64,000 nucleotides of DNA from Bin87 sp034420475 (GCA_034420475.1 DAOULH010000009.1:62001-126000); one strand, 5' to 3'; shown: positions 50,359-58,802, counted from the stretch's first letter. The notes: generated by a model from the letters alone, not told the origin. Translations and numbers: made by a program.

Positions 50359-51588
50359 CTAGCGCGTGGCAACCGGCAGGTTCAGCAAAGTGCGCTGCCC
50401 CACGCTGGGCAGGTATTCCAACTCGTTGGGATCGGTTTCCAGGTCAAACCCCTCGAACCGGCGGGCCAGCTCGGCGAAGGCTTCCTGCCCCTCCAGCCGC
50501 GCCAGCGTGGCTCCCAGGCAATGGTGAACACCGCTGCCGAAGGACACGTGGGGGTTCGGATTTCGCGTGATGTCGAGCCCGTCGGGATCCTCGAAGACCT
50601 CGGGGTCTCGGTTGGCTGACGAAATCACCCACCGGACGCGCTCGTCCTGGCCTACCCTCTGCCCATCGCCCATGTCCACGTCTCGCGTCGCTACCCTTTG
50701 GATCGACTTCAGCGGCGAGTCGAACCGCAGCACTTCTTCCACCGCATTTACGATGTGGGCGTCGGGGTCGGTTCTGAGCAGGTCGAACTGGTCGGAGTGT
50801 TGGGCGAAGGCCAGCACCCCGTTGGAAATCAGGTCGTTGGTCGTTTCGTGGCCGGCGACCAGCAGCAGCAGGGCATTTGCCAGCACCTCGTCGCGGGTGT
50901 AGGCGCCCATGATCTCGCCCTTGCAGATCACCGACAGCAGATCGTCGCCCGGGTCCCGGACACGCTCGGCAACGATGGGGGCCAGGTAGTCGGTCACCGC
51001 CTGCACGCCCTCCGCGTACATTCGAACCCGCTCCGGCTGGTTCCCGTCGAATCCGCACATCCGGCTGCACAGTTCCTTGACGAAAGCGCGGTCGCTGGGC
51101 GGTATGTCCATCAGGCCGGCGATGATGCTGTAGGTGAGCGGCGTGGCGAAGTCGTGCATCACGTCCATGCGGCCGGCGCCCTGGAGATCGTCCAGCAGAT
51201 CGTTCACAGTCTGGCGGACCAGCGGGCGCCAGGTCTCCATGGCCTTGGGAGTGAAGTACCCATGGACGATCTTGCGCTTTTCCTTGTGCTTGGCGCCGTC
51301 GTTCTGGGTGAACTGGGCCGCTCTCCACTGACGCACCGCGGCGAACAGTTCCATGTCCTCTTCGGGGACTGACGGAGAAGGCGGAGCGTTGTCCCACAGC
51401 GCCACTTCCGAGGAGAAATACTCGGGATGCCGGGCCGTCCACACCAGCCGTTCGTAGCTGGTCACCACCCACATCCGGTACTGCTCATTCCAGTGCACCG
51501 GAGCCTCCGACCGCAATGCCCCGAAATAGCCGTAGGGATCGCGGATCGCGTCGGCGGAAAACAGGTCGTCGTGGATGTTTGCAGGCAT
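50359..51588 (-). CDS. Cytochrome P450 (P450-1, most divergent of four)
   Basis: 409 residues, GAGGGG before the ATG. A soluble class I P450: I-helix oxygen site LLLVAGHETTNDLI near 245, K-helix ExxR in VEEVLRFDSP, the loop SANRDPEVFEDPD, and the haem-thiolate motif FGSGVHHCLGATLARLEG near 348-365. It monooxygenates an unknown organic substrate. It has its own promoter (51625-51653) and is followed by the ferredoxin gene. It is less like the other three, lacking the GGPDHTDM-type phrase before MHGYFTPK. Confidence 0.95.
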   Translation of the reverse strand: MPANIHDDLFSADAIRDPYGYFGALRSEAPVHWNEQYRMWVVTSYERLVWTARHPEYFSSEVALWDNAPPSPSVPEEDMELFAAVRQWRAAQFTQNDGAKHKEKRKIVHGYFTPKAMETWRPLVRQTVNDLLDDLQGAGRMDVMHDFATPLTYSIIAGLMDIPPSDRAFVKELCSRMCGFDGNQPERVRMYAEGVQAVTDYLAPIVAERVRDPGDDLLSVICKGEIMGAYTRDEVLANALLLLVAGHETTNDLISNGVLAFAQHSDQFDLLRTDPDAHIVNAVEEVLRFDSPLKSIQRVATRDVDMGDGQRVGQDERVRWVISSANRDPEVFEDPDGLDITRNPNPHVSFGSGVHHCLGATLARLEGQEAFAELARRFEGFDLETDPNELEYLPSVGQRTLLNLPVATR

Positions 51589-51624
51589 GGAGAACCCCTC
51601 AACGGGCGGGCGTCGGTGCGCTCA

Positions 51625-51653
51625 AAATTATCACAGGCGATGCCATAATTCAA
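51625..51653 (-). promoter_or_regulatory. Promoter of P450-1
   Basis: Minus strand TTGAAT (51653-51648), a 17-base spacer and TAATTT (51630-51625), 37 bases before the ATG. Confidence 0.55.
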
Positions 51654-51667
51654 ACGGCGCCTGTGCC

Positions 51668-51705
51668 CAAAAACAAAGCCGACGGCCACTGCTGCGACCG
51701 CCGGC
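51668..51705 (-). terminator. Terminator of P450-2
   Basis: Ten-base stem with two wobble pairs (GCCGGCGGTC with GGCCGTCGGC, 51678-51705), then TTTGTTTTTGGG on the minus strand. It separates P450-2 from P450-1. Confidence 0.85.
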
Positions 51706-51739
51706 TCGTTGTTCAATGCTGGCTTGCGAGTGGTATCTG

Positions 51740-53011
51740 TTACGCGCTGGTCACCTTCACCGGCAGGCTCTCCACCGCGCGGAAGGTGAGGACGTGGTCG
51801 TACTCGACCTGTTCCACCGGGATCTCCAGCTCGACATTCTCGAAGCGGTTGGCCAGGTTGCGGAAGATCTCCTGCCCTTCCAGCCGGGCCAGGGTGGCAC
51901 CCAAGCAGTGATGGACACCGCTGCCGAAGGCGACGTGCTGGTTCGGGTACCGTTCGATGTCAAAGTCATCGGCCCGGTCGAACACCTTGGGGTCGCGGTT
52001 GGCGCCAGGAATGAACCAGCGGACCCGGTCGTTCTTCTTGATCAACTGACCGTTCAGCTCAATGTCATCCATGGCGATGCGCTGGATGGACCGCACCGGT
52101 GAGTCGTACCGCAGGGCTTCCTCGGTGGCGCGGACGGTCTTGCCTTCCGGATCGGACTTGAGGATTGCCCACTGTTCCGGGTGCTGGGTGAAGGCCAGGG
52201 TTCCGTTGCAGATCAAGTTGATGGTGGTCTCGTGACCCGCCGACAGCAACAGCATGATGTTGTTGACGGTCATGTCCCGGTTGAACACGCCCTGTCGTTC
52301 CCCTTCGCAGACCACCGACATCAGGTCGGTGGCGTCGAAGTTCTCGGGGTTGCTGATCCGGTCCTCCACCATCGGAGCGATAAAGTCCTGCAGGTTTCGC
52401 ACCGCCTGGGTCAGCGGCTTCATGCGATCCGGACCCTCGCGGTTGAGGAACCGCAGGTCCTTGGCCAGTTCGCGCAGGCGCTCCCGCTCGCTGTCGGGAA
52501 TGCCCAGCATCCGGGCGATGACCAGCAGGGGCAGCGGCGTGGCCAGGTCGGCCATCACGTCCATGCGTCCCTTCGCTTCCACCGCGTCGAGCAGCTCGTC
52601 AATGGCGGACTGCACCAGGGGCCGCCACATCTCGATGGACTTGGGGGTGAAGTACCCGTGCATCACCCGGCGCATGTCGACGTGGTCGGAGCCGCTGACG
52701 TCAGGGTTGTACCGGCGTTGGTCGTGCTGGATGAATCGGGAGACCTGCCACTTCTTGATGAAGTTATAGAGCTCCAGGTCGTCTTCATCAATAGGCGGGT
52801 TGGGCGCGCGCGTATCCCGCGCGTAAACGCTGGAGGAGAACGCCTCGGGATGCCGGGTCACCCAGACCAGGTGTTCCCAGGAGGTGATCATCCACACCTC
52901 GAACTGCTCGTTGTAGTACACCGGTTCGTGCTCGCGCAGCCGGTTGTAAAAGTCATACGGCTTGTAGATCGCTTCCGGCGAAAACGGATTGTCGTTGAAG
53001 GTGGTTACCAT
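51740..53011 (-). CDS. Cytochrome P450 (P450-2)
   Basis: 423 residues from ATG 53011 (GGAGG eight bases upstream; the longer frame is rejected). LLSAGHETTINLICNGTLAF is the I helix, ATEEALRYDSP the ExxR helix, and FGSGVHHCLGATLARLEGQE the haem loop. It shares long identical stretches with P450-3 (for example QWAILKSDPEGKTVRATEEA), so the two are recent duplicates. The C-helix phrase DHVDMRRVMHGYFTPK differs from the usual DPPEHTRLR. Separately transcribed, with a terminator at 51668. Confidence 0.95.
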   Translation of the reverse strand: MVTTFNDNPFSPEAIYKPYDFYNRLREHEPVYYNEQFEVWMITSWEHLVWVTRHPEAFSSSVYARDTRAPNPPIDEDDLELYNFIKKWQVSRFIQHDQRRYNPDVSGSDHVDMRRVMHGYFTPKSIEMWRPLVQSAIDELLDAVEAKGRMDVMADLATPLPLLVIARMLGIPDSERERLRELAKDLRFLNREGPDRMKPLTQAVRNLQDFIAPMVEDRISNPENFDATDLMSVVCEGERQGVFNRDMTVNNIMLLLSAGHETTINLICNGTLAFTQHPEQWAILKSDPEGKTVRATEEALRYDSPVRSIQRIAMDDIELNGQLIKKNDRVRWFIPGANRDPKVFDRADDFDIERYPNQHVAFGSGVHHCLGATLARLEGQEIFRNLANRFENVELEIPVEQVEYDHVLTFRAVESLPVKVTSA

Positions 53012-53218
53012 TGGTTGTACCTCCGGTGGTACTTTGCGCGGCTGCCGGCGTTGTGTCCGCAACCCTTGTCGATTGGCCGATTATAACCGATATCGGCGCC
53101 GATTGCAGTCGTTCACACCACGGTAGGGCAGCGCGAAGAGTTGCAGGGAAGGGCGTCCCGTTTGTTTGCCATCAAGCGGCCCAAGTCTATACAATTGGAA
53201 TAATCAGGAGACTATACC

Positions 53219-53866
53219 ATGGCTACCGACATTACCCGCCAGCAGTTCGTGCAGGCGCTGAAGGACCATCCCGACTGGCGCGAGGAAGTCCGCGTCCAGA
53301 TCCTCGGCGAGGAACTCATGCGCCTGCCCGTGGTATTCCAAGCCTTTGTCGTGAACCAGGAGAGGTTCAACGACGAGGTGCGTGAATTCCGCAGCAACCA
53401 GGAAAAGTTCAACGACGAGATGCGTGAATTCCGCAGCAACCAGGAAAAGTTCAACCAGGAAGTCCTGCGCCGCTTCGATAATATGGATCGCCGTTTTGAC
53501 CGCATGGAACACGACAACTCATGGCTGAAAAACTTCTCCACCGAGTACCGGGCCGAGAGCCATGCCTATTCCATCTGCGTCGCGGCCGGCTGCGAACCCA
53601 GCCGAATCCTTCCCAGGGCGGAACTCAACGACATCGCCAGGAGCCTTACCGACCCCGGTATCACTCCCGGCGACCGGGGCAGCTTCGCCAGCGCGGATAT
53701 GGTCATTGAAGCCGACAGCAACGGCGAGCTCGTCTATATCGCGGTGGAAGTCTCCTATAGCGCCGACCAGCGCGACCGGCGCCGAGCGGCGCGCAACGCC
53801 GGATACCTGACTGACGTCACCGGACGCCGCGCCATCCCGGCGCTGGCCGGCATCCGCTATGACTAG
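53219..53866 (+). CDS. Coiled-coil protein with restriction-like domain, probably truncated by an amber codon
   Basis: 215 residues, a shorter paralogue of 2161-3144. After a conserved N-terminus (DITRQQFVQALKDHPDWREE) there are three near-identical 14-residue units (NQERFNDEVREFRS, NQEKFNDEMREFRS, NQEKFNQEVLRRFD). Next come DNMDRRFDRMEHDNSWLKNF and the C-terminal domain (FASADMVIEADSNGELVYIA then VEVSYSADQRDRRR). The TAG at 53864 is followed in frame by ELQTAIDRREIIWFEIEEPR and a TGA, which continues the domain as the paralogue does. The gene sits between P450-2 and P450-3 on the opposite strand. Confidence 0.75.
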   Translation: MATDITRQQFVQALKDHPDWREEVRVQILGEELMRLPVVFQAFVVNQERFNDEVREFRSNQEKFNDEMREFRSNQEKFNQEVLRRFDNMDRRFDRMEHDNSWLKNFSTEYRAESHAYSICVAAGCEPSRILPRAELNDIARSLTDPGITPGDRGSFASADMVIEADSNGELVYIAVEVSYSADQRDRRRAARNAGYLTDVTGRRAIPALAGIRYD

Positions 53867-53957
53867 GAACTCCAAACGGCGATTGACCGCCGCGAGATCA
53901 TCTGGTTCGAGATCGAAGAACCCAGGTGACCACCGCGCGGTTCGCGTTGAATGCGTA

Positions 53958-53992
53958 CGCGCCGGGGAGGGCACGTTACCCTCCCCGGCGCG
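53958..53992. terminator. Bidirectional hairpin between convergent genes
   Basis: A perfect 14-base-pair stem (CGCGCCGGGGAGGG/CCCTCCCCGGCGCG) with a seven-base loop, between the coiled-coil gene and P450-3, which converge. There is no T-run. Confidence 0.65.
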
Positions 53993-54021
53993 CGGTGGAT
54001 TAAGGCTCTCCGATGCGCTGA

Positions 54022-55281
54022 TTATGCGTTGGTCACCGTTACGGGCAGGCTTTCCAACGCCCGCAGGCCGATGAGCTGGTCGTATTCCAGCGTCTCGGCC
54101 GGTACTTCCAGTTCCAGGCTCTCGAAGCGGTTGGCCAGGTTGCGGAAGATCTCCTGCCCCTCCAGCCGCGCCAGGGTCGCGCCCAGGCAGTGGTGGATGC
54201 CGCTGCCGAAGGCCACGTGCATGTTCGGGTAGCGTTCAACGTCGAAGTCGTCCGCCCGGTCAAACACCTTGGGGTCCCGGTTGGCCCCGGAGATGAACCA
54301 CCGCACCCGGTCGTTCTTGTTGATGCGCTGACCGTTGAGCTCCATGTCCTCCATGGCGATGCGCTGGATGGACTTCACCGGCGAGTCGTAGCGCAGGGCC
54401 TCCTCGGTGGCGCGCACCGTCTTGCCCTCCGGGTCCGACTTCAGGATGGCCCACTGGTCCGGGTGCTGGGTGAAGGCCAGGGTGCCGTTGCAGATCAGGT
54501 TGATGGTGGTCTCGTGCCCGGCTGACAGCAGCAGCATCACGTTGTTGACCACCATGTCGCGGTCGAAGATGCCCTTGCGCGCGCCCTCGGCGACCACCGA
54601 TATCAGGTCGTCCCGGGGGCTGGCGATGCGTTCGTCCACCAGCGGGCCGAGGTAGTCTTGCAGGTTCTGCACCGACTCGGACAGCGGCCCCATGCGGTCC
54701 GGCCCGGTGCGGTTCAGGTGGCGCAGGTCCTTGGCCAGCCGGCGCATGATGGGCCGGTCGCTGTCCGGGATGCCCAGCATCCGAGCGATGACCAGGAGGG
54801 GCAGCGGCGTGGCCAGGTCGGCCATCACGTCCATGCGGCCCTTTTCCTGGACGGCGTCCAGCAGTTCGTCGATGGCCGACTGGACCAGCGGCCGCCACAT
54901 CTCCATGGACTTCGGAGTGAAGTAGCCGTGCATCACGCGGCGCATGTCCACGTGGTCGGGCCCGCTGACCTCGGGGTTGTACCGGCGCTGGTCGTGCTGA
55001 ATGAATCGGGAGACCTGCCACTTCTTGATGTAGTTGTAGATCTCCATGTCGTCTTCGTCAATCGGCGGATTCGGCGGCCGGACATCCCGGGCGAACACGC
55101 TGGATGAGAAGACCTCGGGATGGCGGGTCACCCATACCAGATGCTCCCAGTCGGTGACCATCCAGACTTCGTACTGTTCGTTGTAGTGCACCGGCTCCCA
55201 CTCGCGCAGCCGCGCGAAAAATTCGTAGGGCTGGTACATCGCTTCCAGGGAGAACGGATTGTCGTTGATCGTGCTAACCAT
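54022..55281 (-). CDS. Cytochrome P450 (P450-3)
   Basis: 419 residues, GGAGG before the ATG. AGHETTINLICNGTLAF, ATEEALRYDSP and FGSGIHHCLGATLARLEGQE mark the I helix, K helix and haem loop. It is nearly collinear with P450-2 across the whole length (MLGIPDSDRPIMRRLAKDLR against MLGIPDSERERLRELAKDLR). The N-terminus VSTINDNPFSLEAMYQPYEF is that of this P450 subgroup. Own promoter at 55352-55380. Confidence 0.95.
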   Translation of the reverse strand: MVSTINDNPFSLEAMYQPYEFFARLREWEPVHYNEQYEVWMVTDWEHLVWVTRHPEVFSSSVFARDVRPPNPPIDEDDMEIYNYIKKWQVSRFIQHDQRRYNPEVSGPDHVDMRRVMHGYFTPKSMEMWRPLVQSAIDELLDAVQEKGRMDVMADLATPLPLLVIARMLGIPDSDRPIMRRLAKDLRHLNRTGPDRMGPLSESVQNLQDYLGPLVDERIASPRDDLISVVAEGARKGIFDRDMVVNNVMLLLSAGHETTINLICNGTLAFTQHPDQWAILKSDPEGKTVRATEEALRYDSPVKSIQRIAMEDMELNGQRINKNDRVRWFISGANRDPKVFDRADDFDVERYPNMHVAFGSGIHHCLGATLARLEGQEIFRNLANRFESLELEVPAETLEYDQLIGLRALESLPVTVTNA

Positions 55282-55351
55282 TTCCTGCGACCTCCGTTGA
55301 GACGTGTGGGGCGTGCGACGAAATACGTCGGTATCTGTCTATAATGGCCCG

Positions 55352-55380
55352 ATTATAGGCTTCGTGCGCCGCGCGCGCAA
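55352..55380 (-). promoter_or_regulatory. Promoter of P450-3 overlapping an inverted repeat
   Basis: Minus strand TTGCGC (55380-55375), 17 bases, TATAAT (55357-55352). The -10 box lies in CTATAATGGCCCGATTATAG (55339-55358), a perfect seven-base inverted repeat with a six-base spacer, a plausible operator. Confidence 0.6.
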
Positions 55381-55384
55381 GCGA

Positions 55385-55421
55385 CAAAAGCCGAGGCCCG
55401 GCGAATTTTCGCCGGGCCTCG
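55385..55421 (-). terminator. Terminator of P450-4
   Basis: A 13-base-pair stem (CGAGGCCCGGCGA/TCGCCGGGCCTCG, loop ATTT) followed by GCTTTTGTCGC on the minus strand. Confidence 0.85.
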
Positions 55422-55448
55422 TAAACCCTGCGGGGATCGGCGAACCGA

Positions 55449-56735
55449 TTACGACAGGTTCACCGGCAGCGTCTCCAGCGTCCGGAACGTGATGCTGGAA
55501 GTGTAGGTGAGATCGTCGGGGTCGCAGTTCATGTTGAGGTTCGGGAACCGCTCGGCCAGGGCCTTGAAGGCTTCCTGCCCTTCCAACCGCGCCAGGGTGG
55601 CGCCCAGGCAGTGGTGGATGCCGCTGCCGAAAGCCACGTGAGGGTTCGGGTACCGCTCGACGTCGAAGTCGTCGGGCCGGTCGAACACCTCGGGGTCGCG
55701 GTTGGCGGAGGTGACGAACCAGCGCATCCGCTCGTCCTTCTGGATGAGCTTGCCGCCCAACTCGACGTCCTCGCCGGCGATGCGGGTGATGGACTTGACC
55801 GGGGCATCGTACCGCAGGCACTCCTCAGTGGCGCGGATCATCTTGCCAGCGGGATCGGTCTTGAACAGTTCCCACTGGTCGGGGTGGGTCATGAATGCCC
55901 GGGTGCCGTTGCAGATCAAGTTGATGGTGGTCTCGTGACCGGCCAGGAGCAGCAGGATCGCGTTGGCGACCACCTGCTCTTCGTCCATGATCCGCTGGCC
56001 GGCCGCGTTGGTGGTGCGGGCGGCGTCGGTCATCTTGTCCAGCAGGTCGCCGTTGGGGTTGTCCAGACGGGCCTTGACCATGGGCCGCAGGTAGTCCTGC
56101 AACTCGGTGATGCCCTCGGACAGCGGCTGCATGCGGTCGGCGTTGCCCCGGCCGATGAACAGCAGTTTCTCGGCCAGCGAGCGGATGAACTGCCGGTCGT
56201 AGGTCTCGATGCCCATCATGGCGGCGATAACCAGCAGCGGCAGCGGCGTGGCGTAGTCGCGCATGACGTCCATGTGGCCGCGTTCTTCGGCCTCGTCCAG
56301 CAACTGCTTGATGGCCGACTGGACCAGCGGGCGCCAGAGTTCCATGGCCTTCGGCGTGAAGTAGCCGTGGATGACCTTCCGCATGTCGGTGTGGTCCGGG
56401 CCGCCGTGCTCGCGGATGTGCTCGTGGGTGCTCACCGCGCGCCGGTCGGTCTGGATGAACCACTGGCTGAAGAAGTTCCGCACGTCCTCGTAGAGGCCCA
56501 TGTCGGATTCGTCAATCGAGGGGTACGGAGGCAGCGGGTCCCGGTGGAAGACCTCGGACGAGAAAGCCTCGGGGCGTCGGGTGACCCAGACCAAGTCCTT
56601 GTACTTGGTGATGACCCACAGCTTGTAGGGGTCGTTCCAGTGAACCGGGTCTTCCTCGCGCATCCGGCCGAAGTACGTATACGGGTCCTGGATGACTTCA
56701 GGGGAAAACAGGTTTTCGTTAAAGGTGGTAACCAT
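55449..56735 (-). CDS. Cytochrome P450 (P450-4)
   Basis: 428 residues, GGGAGGG five bases before the ATG. LLLAGHETTINLICNGTRAF, RATEECLRYDAP and FGSGIHHCLGATLARLEGQE are the three core motifs. It has an extra phrase with AVSTHEHIREHGGPDHTDMR before KVIHGYFTPKAMEL. It is a closer relative of P450-2 and -3 than of P450-1. Own promoter (56819-56847) and terminator (55385-55421). Substrate unknown. Confidence 0.95.
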   Translation of the reverse strand: MVTTFNENLFSPEVIQDPYTYFGRMREEDPVHWNDPYKLWVITKYKDLVWVTRRPEAFSSEVFHRDPLPPYPSIDESDMGLYEDVRNFFSQWFIQTDRRAVSTHEHIREHGGPDHTDMRKVIHGYFTPKAMELWRPLVQSAIKQLLDEAEERGHMDVMRDYATPLPLLVIAAMMGIETYDRQFIRSLAEKLLFIGRGNADRMQPLSEGITELQDYLRPMVKARLDNPNGDLLDKMTDAARTTNAAGQRIMDEEQVVANAILLLLAGHETTINLICNGTRAFMTHPDQWELFKTDPAGKMIRATEECLRYDAPVKSITRIAGEDVELGGKLIQKDERMRWFVTSANRDPEVFDRPDDFDVERYPNPHVAFGSGIHHCLGATLARLEGQEAFKALAERFPNLNMNCDPDDLTYTSSITFRTLETLPVNLS

Positions 56736-56818
56736 AAAGTCCCTCCCGTTGACTTTTCATGGTCAAACTCACCGCCGGGCATAACATGACCAGCGGCAAT
56801 AGTCGCCGCGTTTGGGCA

Positions 56819-56847
56819 ATTGTAGCAATCCGCCTATTTTGGGTCAA
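56819..56847 (-). promoter_or_regulatory. Promoter of P450-4
   Basis: Minus strand TTGACC (56847-56842), a 17-base spacer and TACAAT (56824-56819), with a leader of about 75 bases. Confidence 0.7.
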
Positions 56848-57158
56848 TTACGATTCGCGCATAGTACCGTTGCGTTTGCATTGCAGTTATGAATGCAACG
56901 ACATCGGATGCAGCAGATTCACGCCAAAATCGGTTTGAGCGGGTCGGGTCGGATTGACGTTGCCGGCCAGTGCGATTGATACGAAGAGTCCAGGCTCGAT
57001 TCCTGCTGACCGTGCGGCGATGTTGCGTTGATGTGGCGTTGACGAGTCTCCGCTTGCCCAGCCGGAGGCCGTCTGTGCTACAATCGGCCCACGAACCCGG
57101 TGAGCCCGGGAGAACCGCCCGGAACCGACGGTCAACCAAACCCAGGGAGGTCCAAACC
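56848..57158. other. Gene-free stretch between divergent genes
   Basis: No supported gene. An open frame on the minus strand (56834-57178) has no ribosome site and a noise-like translation. A TACAAT box at 57079-57084 with TTGCCC 19 bases upstream is a weak candidate promoter for the DsbA-like gene. Confidence 0.45.
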
Positions 57159-57791
57159 ATGGCCGAATCCGATTTCACCGTTTACTACGACTTTCGTTGA
57201 CCCTTCGTGTACAACGCTGCCATGTGGTGGGCGAAAGTACGCGAGAATACCGACCACGAAATCGCCGTGGATCTGAAGCCCTTCTCGCTGGTCCAGGTAA
57301 ATCACGACAACAACAATGACGACGGCTTCAAGTACTGGGAACAGGACGACTCGGACAACACGCTGCTCGAGCTCCGCGCCGGCATCGCCGCCCAGCGCCA
57401 GGGTGAGGAGATCTTTGATCGCTTCTTCATCAACCTGCTGAGGGCCCGACACGAGGACCGCATCGACCTGACCGACGCGGACGCCATCAACGCCGTGGCC
57501 GAGGCCTCCGGTGTTGACATGGGCCAGTTCGCCGAGGACCTGGCCGACCCCGACGTCCTGAAGGAAATCGGCGAGAGCCACACCGAGGCCGTGGAGGTAC
57601 ACGGCGCCTTCGGCGTGCCACTCTACGTCTTCCCCAACGGCAACTCCGCCTTCGTCAAGATGTTCATTCCGTCCGACGACGAGTCGGGACCCATCTACGA
57701 CAACCTCGTCGAGATGATGGCCGACCACCGGCACGTGGGCGAGGTCAAGCGTCCGTCCCCGCCGTGGCCCTATGAGGGCGTGCGCGGATAA
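57159..57791 (+). CDS. DsbA-family thioredoxin-fold selenoprotein with in-frame TGA (Sec14)
   Basis: Read from ATG 57159 (GGGAGG upstream) the frame runs SDFTVYYDFR then TGA (57198-57200), then PFVYNAAMWWAKVRE and 190 more in-frame residues ending at TAA 57791; total 210. Starting after the TGA would leave no ribosome site and a thioredoxin fold without its first strand. In DsbA/2-hydroxychromene-carboxylate-isomerase-like proteins the same phrase is FRCPF or FDFxCPxC, so the TGA stands at the redox cysteine. The motif is U-P-F-V: a lone selenocysteine with no resolving cysteine. The conserved cis-proline phrase is GVPLYVFPNG near 150. Cytoplasmic (no signal). Role: redox or isomerase-like, substrate unknown. 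Confidence 0.88.
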
Positions 57792-57807
57792 CGGCGCTCC
57801 ATATCAA

Positions 57808-58521
57808 ATGAGTTCGCCCGGCGCACATCGCCCGGTCACCGAACTGGAACAAGCCCTGGGCCTGAGCTTTCGGGACCGGGGCTTGCTCATTCAGGCGCTG
57901 ACCCATCGCTCGTACGTCAACGAGACCGGCGGTTCGGACACCGATTCCTACGAACGGCTGGAGTTCCTCGGCGACGTCGTCGTGCGTCTCATCGTCAGCG
58001 AGGAACTGTACCGCCGCCTGCCGGAGTGCGACGAGGGCGGCCTGACCCGGCGGTGGACTTCCCTGCTCAGTCAGCGCGCCCTGGCGGAAGCGGCCCGGGA
58101 TCTGGGCCTCGCCGAGTACGTTCTCCTTGGGCGCGGGTTCGAGGCCTCGGGTGGGCGCAACGGCGACGCCGTGCTGGGCGACGTGATGGAGTCGGTCATC
58201 GCCGCGGTCTACCTGGACCTGGGAAGCACGGCCGCCCGCGATTTCGTGCTGCGTGCCCTGTGTGAATCCATTGCGGCGGCGTGTCAACCCGACTGGCGCC
58301 CCGATAACCCCAAGGCCGAACTCCAGGAACTGCTGCAGGGCCAGGGCCGGCCTACCCCCGCTTACCGCGTGGTGGCGTCCTCCGGCCCTTCCCATCAGCC
58401 CAGCTTCGACGTCGAGGTGGCCACCGGAGAGGAGGTTTTAGGCTCCGGGGCCGGCTCCAGCAAGAGCGCGGCGGAAGTTGCCGCCGCGCGCGCCGCCCTG
58501 GCAGCGCTGGCGTCGGATTGA
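57808..58521 (+). CDS. rnc: Ribonuclease III
   Basis: 237 residues from ATG 57808 (ATG 57772 would overlap the upstream gene; neither has a clear ribosome site). It cleaves double-stranded RNA in rRNA and mRNA maturation. The catalytic signature is YERLEFLGDVVVRLIVSEEL near 49-68, with the usual alanine changed to valine (GDVVV for GDAVL). The second acidic cluster is GDVMESVIAAVYLD near 122. HRSYVNE lies before. A C-terminal double-stranded RNA-binding domain (NPKAELQELLQGQGRPTPAY ... SKSAAEVAAARAALAAL) completes it. Confidence 0.95.
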   Translation: MSSPGAHRPVTELEQALGLSFRDRGLLIQALTHRSYVNETGGSDTDSYERLEFLGDVVVRLIVSEELYRRLPECDEGGLTRRWTSLLSQRALAEAARDLGLAEYVLLGRGFEASGGRNGDAVLGDVMESVIAAVYLDLGSTAARDFVLRALCESIAAACQPDWRPDNPKAELQELLQGQGRPTPAYRVVASSGPSHQPSFDVEVATGEEVLGSGAGSSKSAAEVAAARAALAALASD

Positions 58522-58587
58522 TTTCCGCGCTTCGCGGCCCGTTGTACCTCGCGGAGGCAAACTGCTTGCCGTGATGCGTACCCCGCC

Positions 58588-58720
58588 TCACGCGTACCCA
58601 GTTGTCATCGCGAGGAGCGCAGCGACGCGGCGATCTCGTTCCTGTGTCGGCGCCCGTTGCCCTGACGAGATTGCCGCGCTGCGCTCGCAATGACAGGCCC
58701 AGCGAAACTGGGTACGTGCG
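58588..58720. repeat. Family A inverted-repeat element, copy 3
   Basis: TCACGCGTACCCAGTTGTCA to GCGAAACTGGGTACGTGCG. It ends 15 bases before the pdxS promoter. Confidence 0.85.
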
Positions 58721-58734
58721 AGGCGCCGCGCTGA

Positions 58735-58763
58735 TTGATTGGCCCGGCGGCGACGGCTATAAT
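58735..58763 (+). promoter_or_regulatory. Promoter of pdxST
   Basis: TTGATT (58735-58740), a 17-base spacer and the perfect -10 box TATAAT (58758-58763), 40 bases before the pdxS ATG. Confidence 0.75.
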
Positions 58764-58802
58764 GGCTGGCACCATTCGTTTTGTCATTGAGGAGGCGCGC
58801 AC

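Noticed and set aside
53864..53866. TAG read as pyrrolysine
   Set aside because: No Pyl-type family or context is seen; nonsense mutation or sequencing error is simpler.
56834..57178. A minus-strand frame of 114 codons upstream of the DsbA-like gene
   Set aside because: No ribosome site; it overlaps the start of a well supported gene and has a noise-like sequence.
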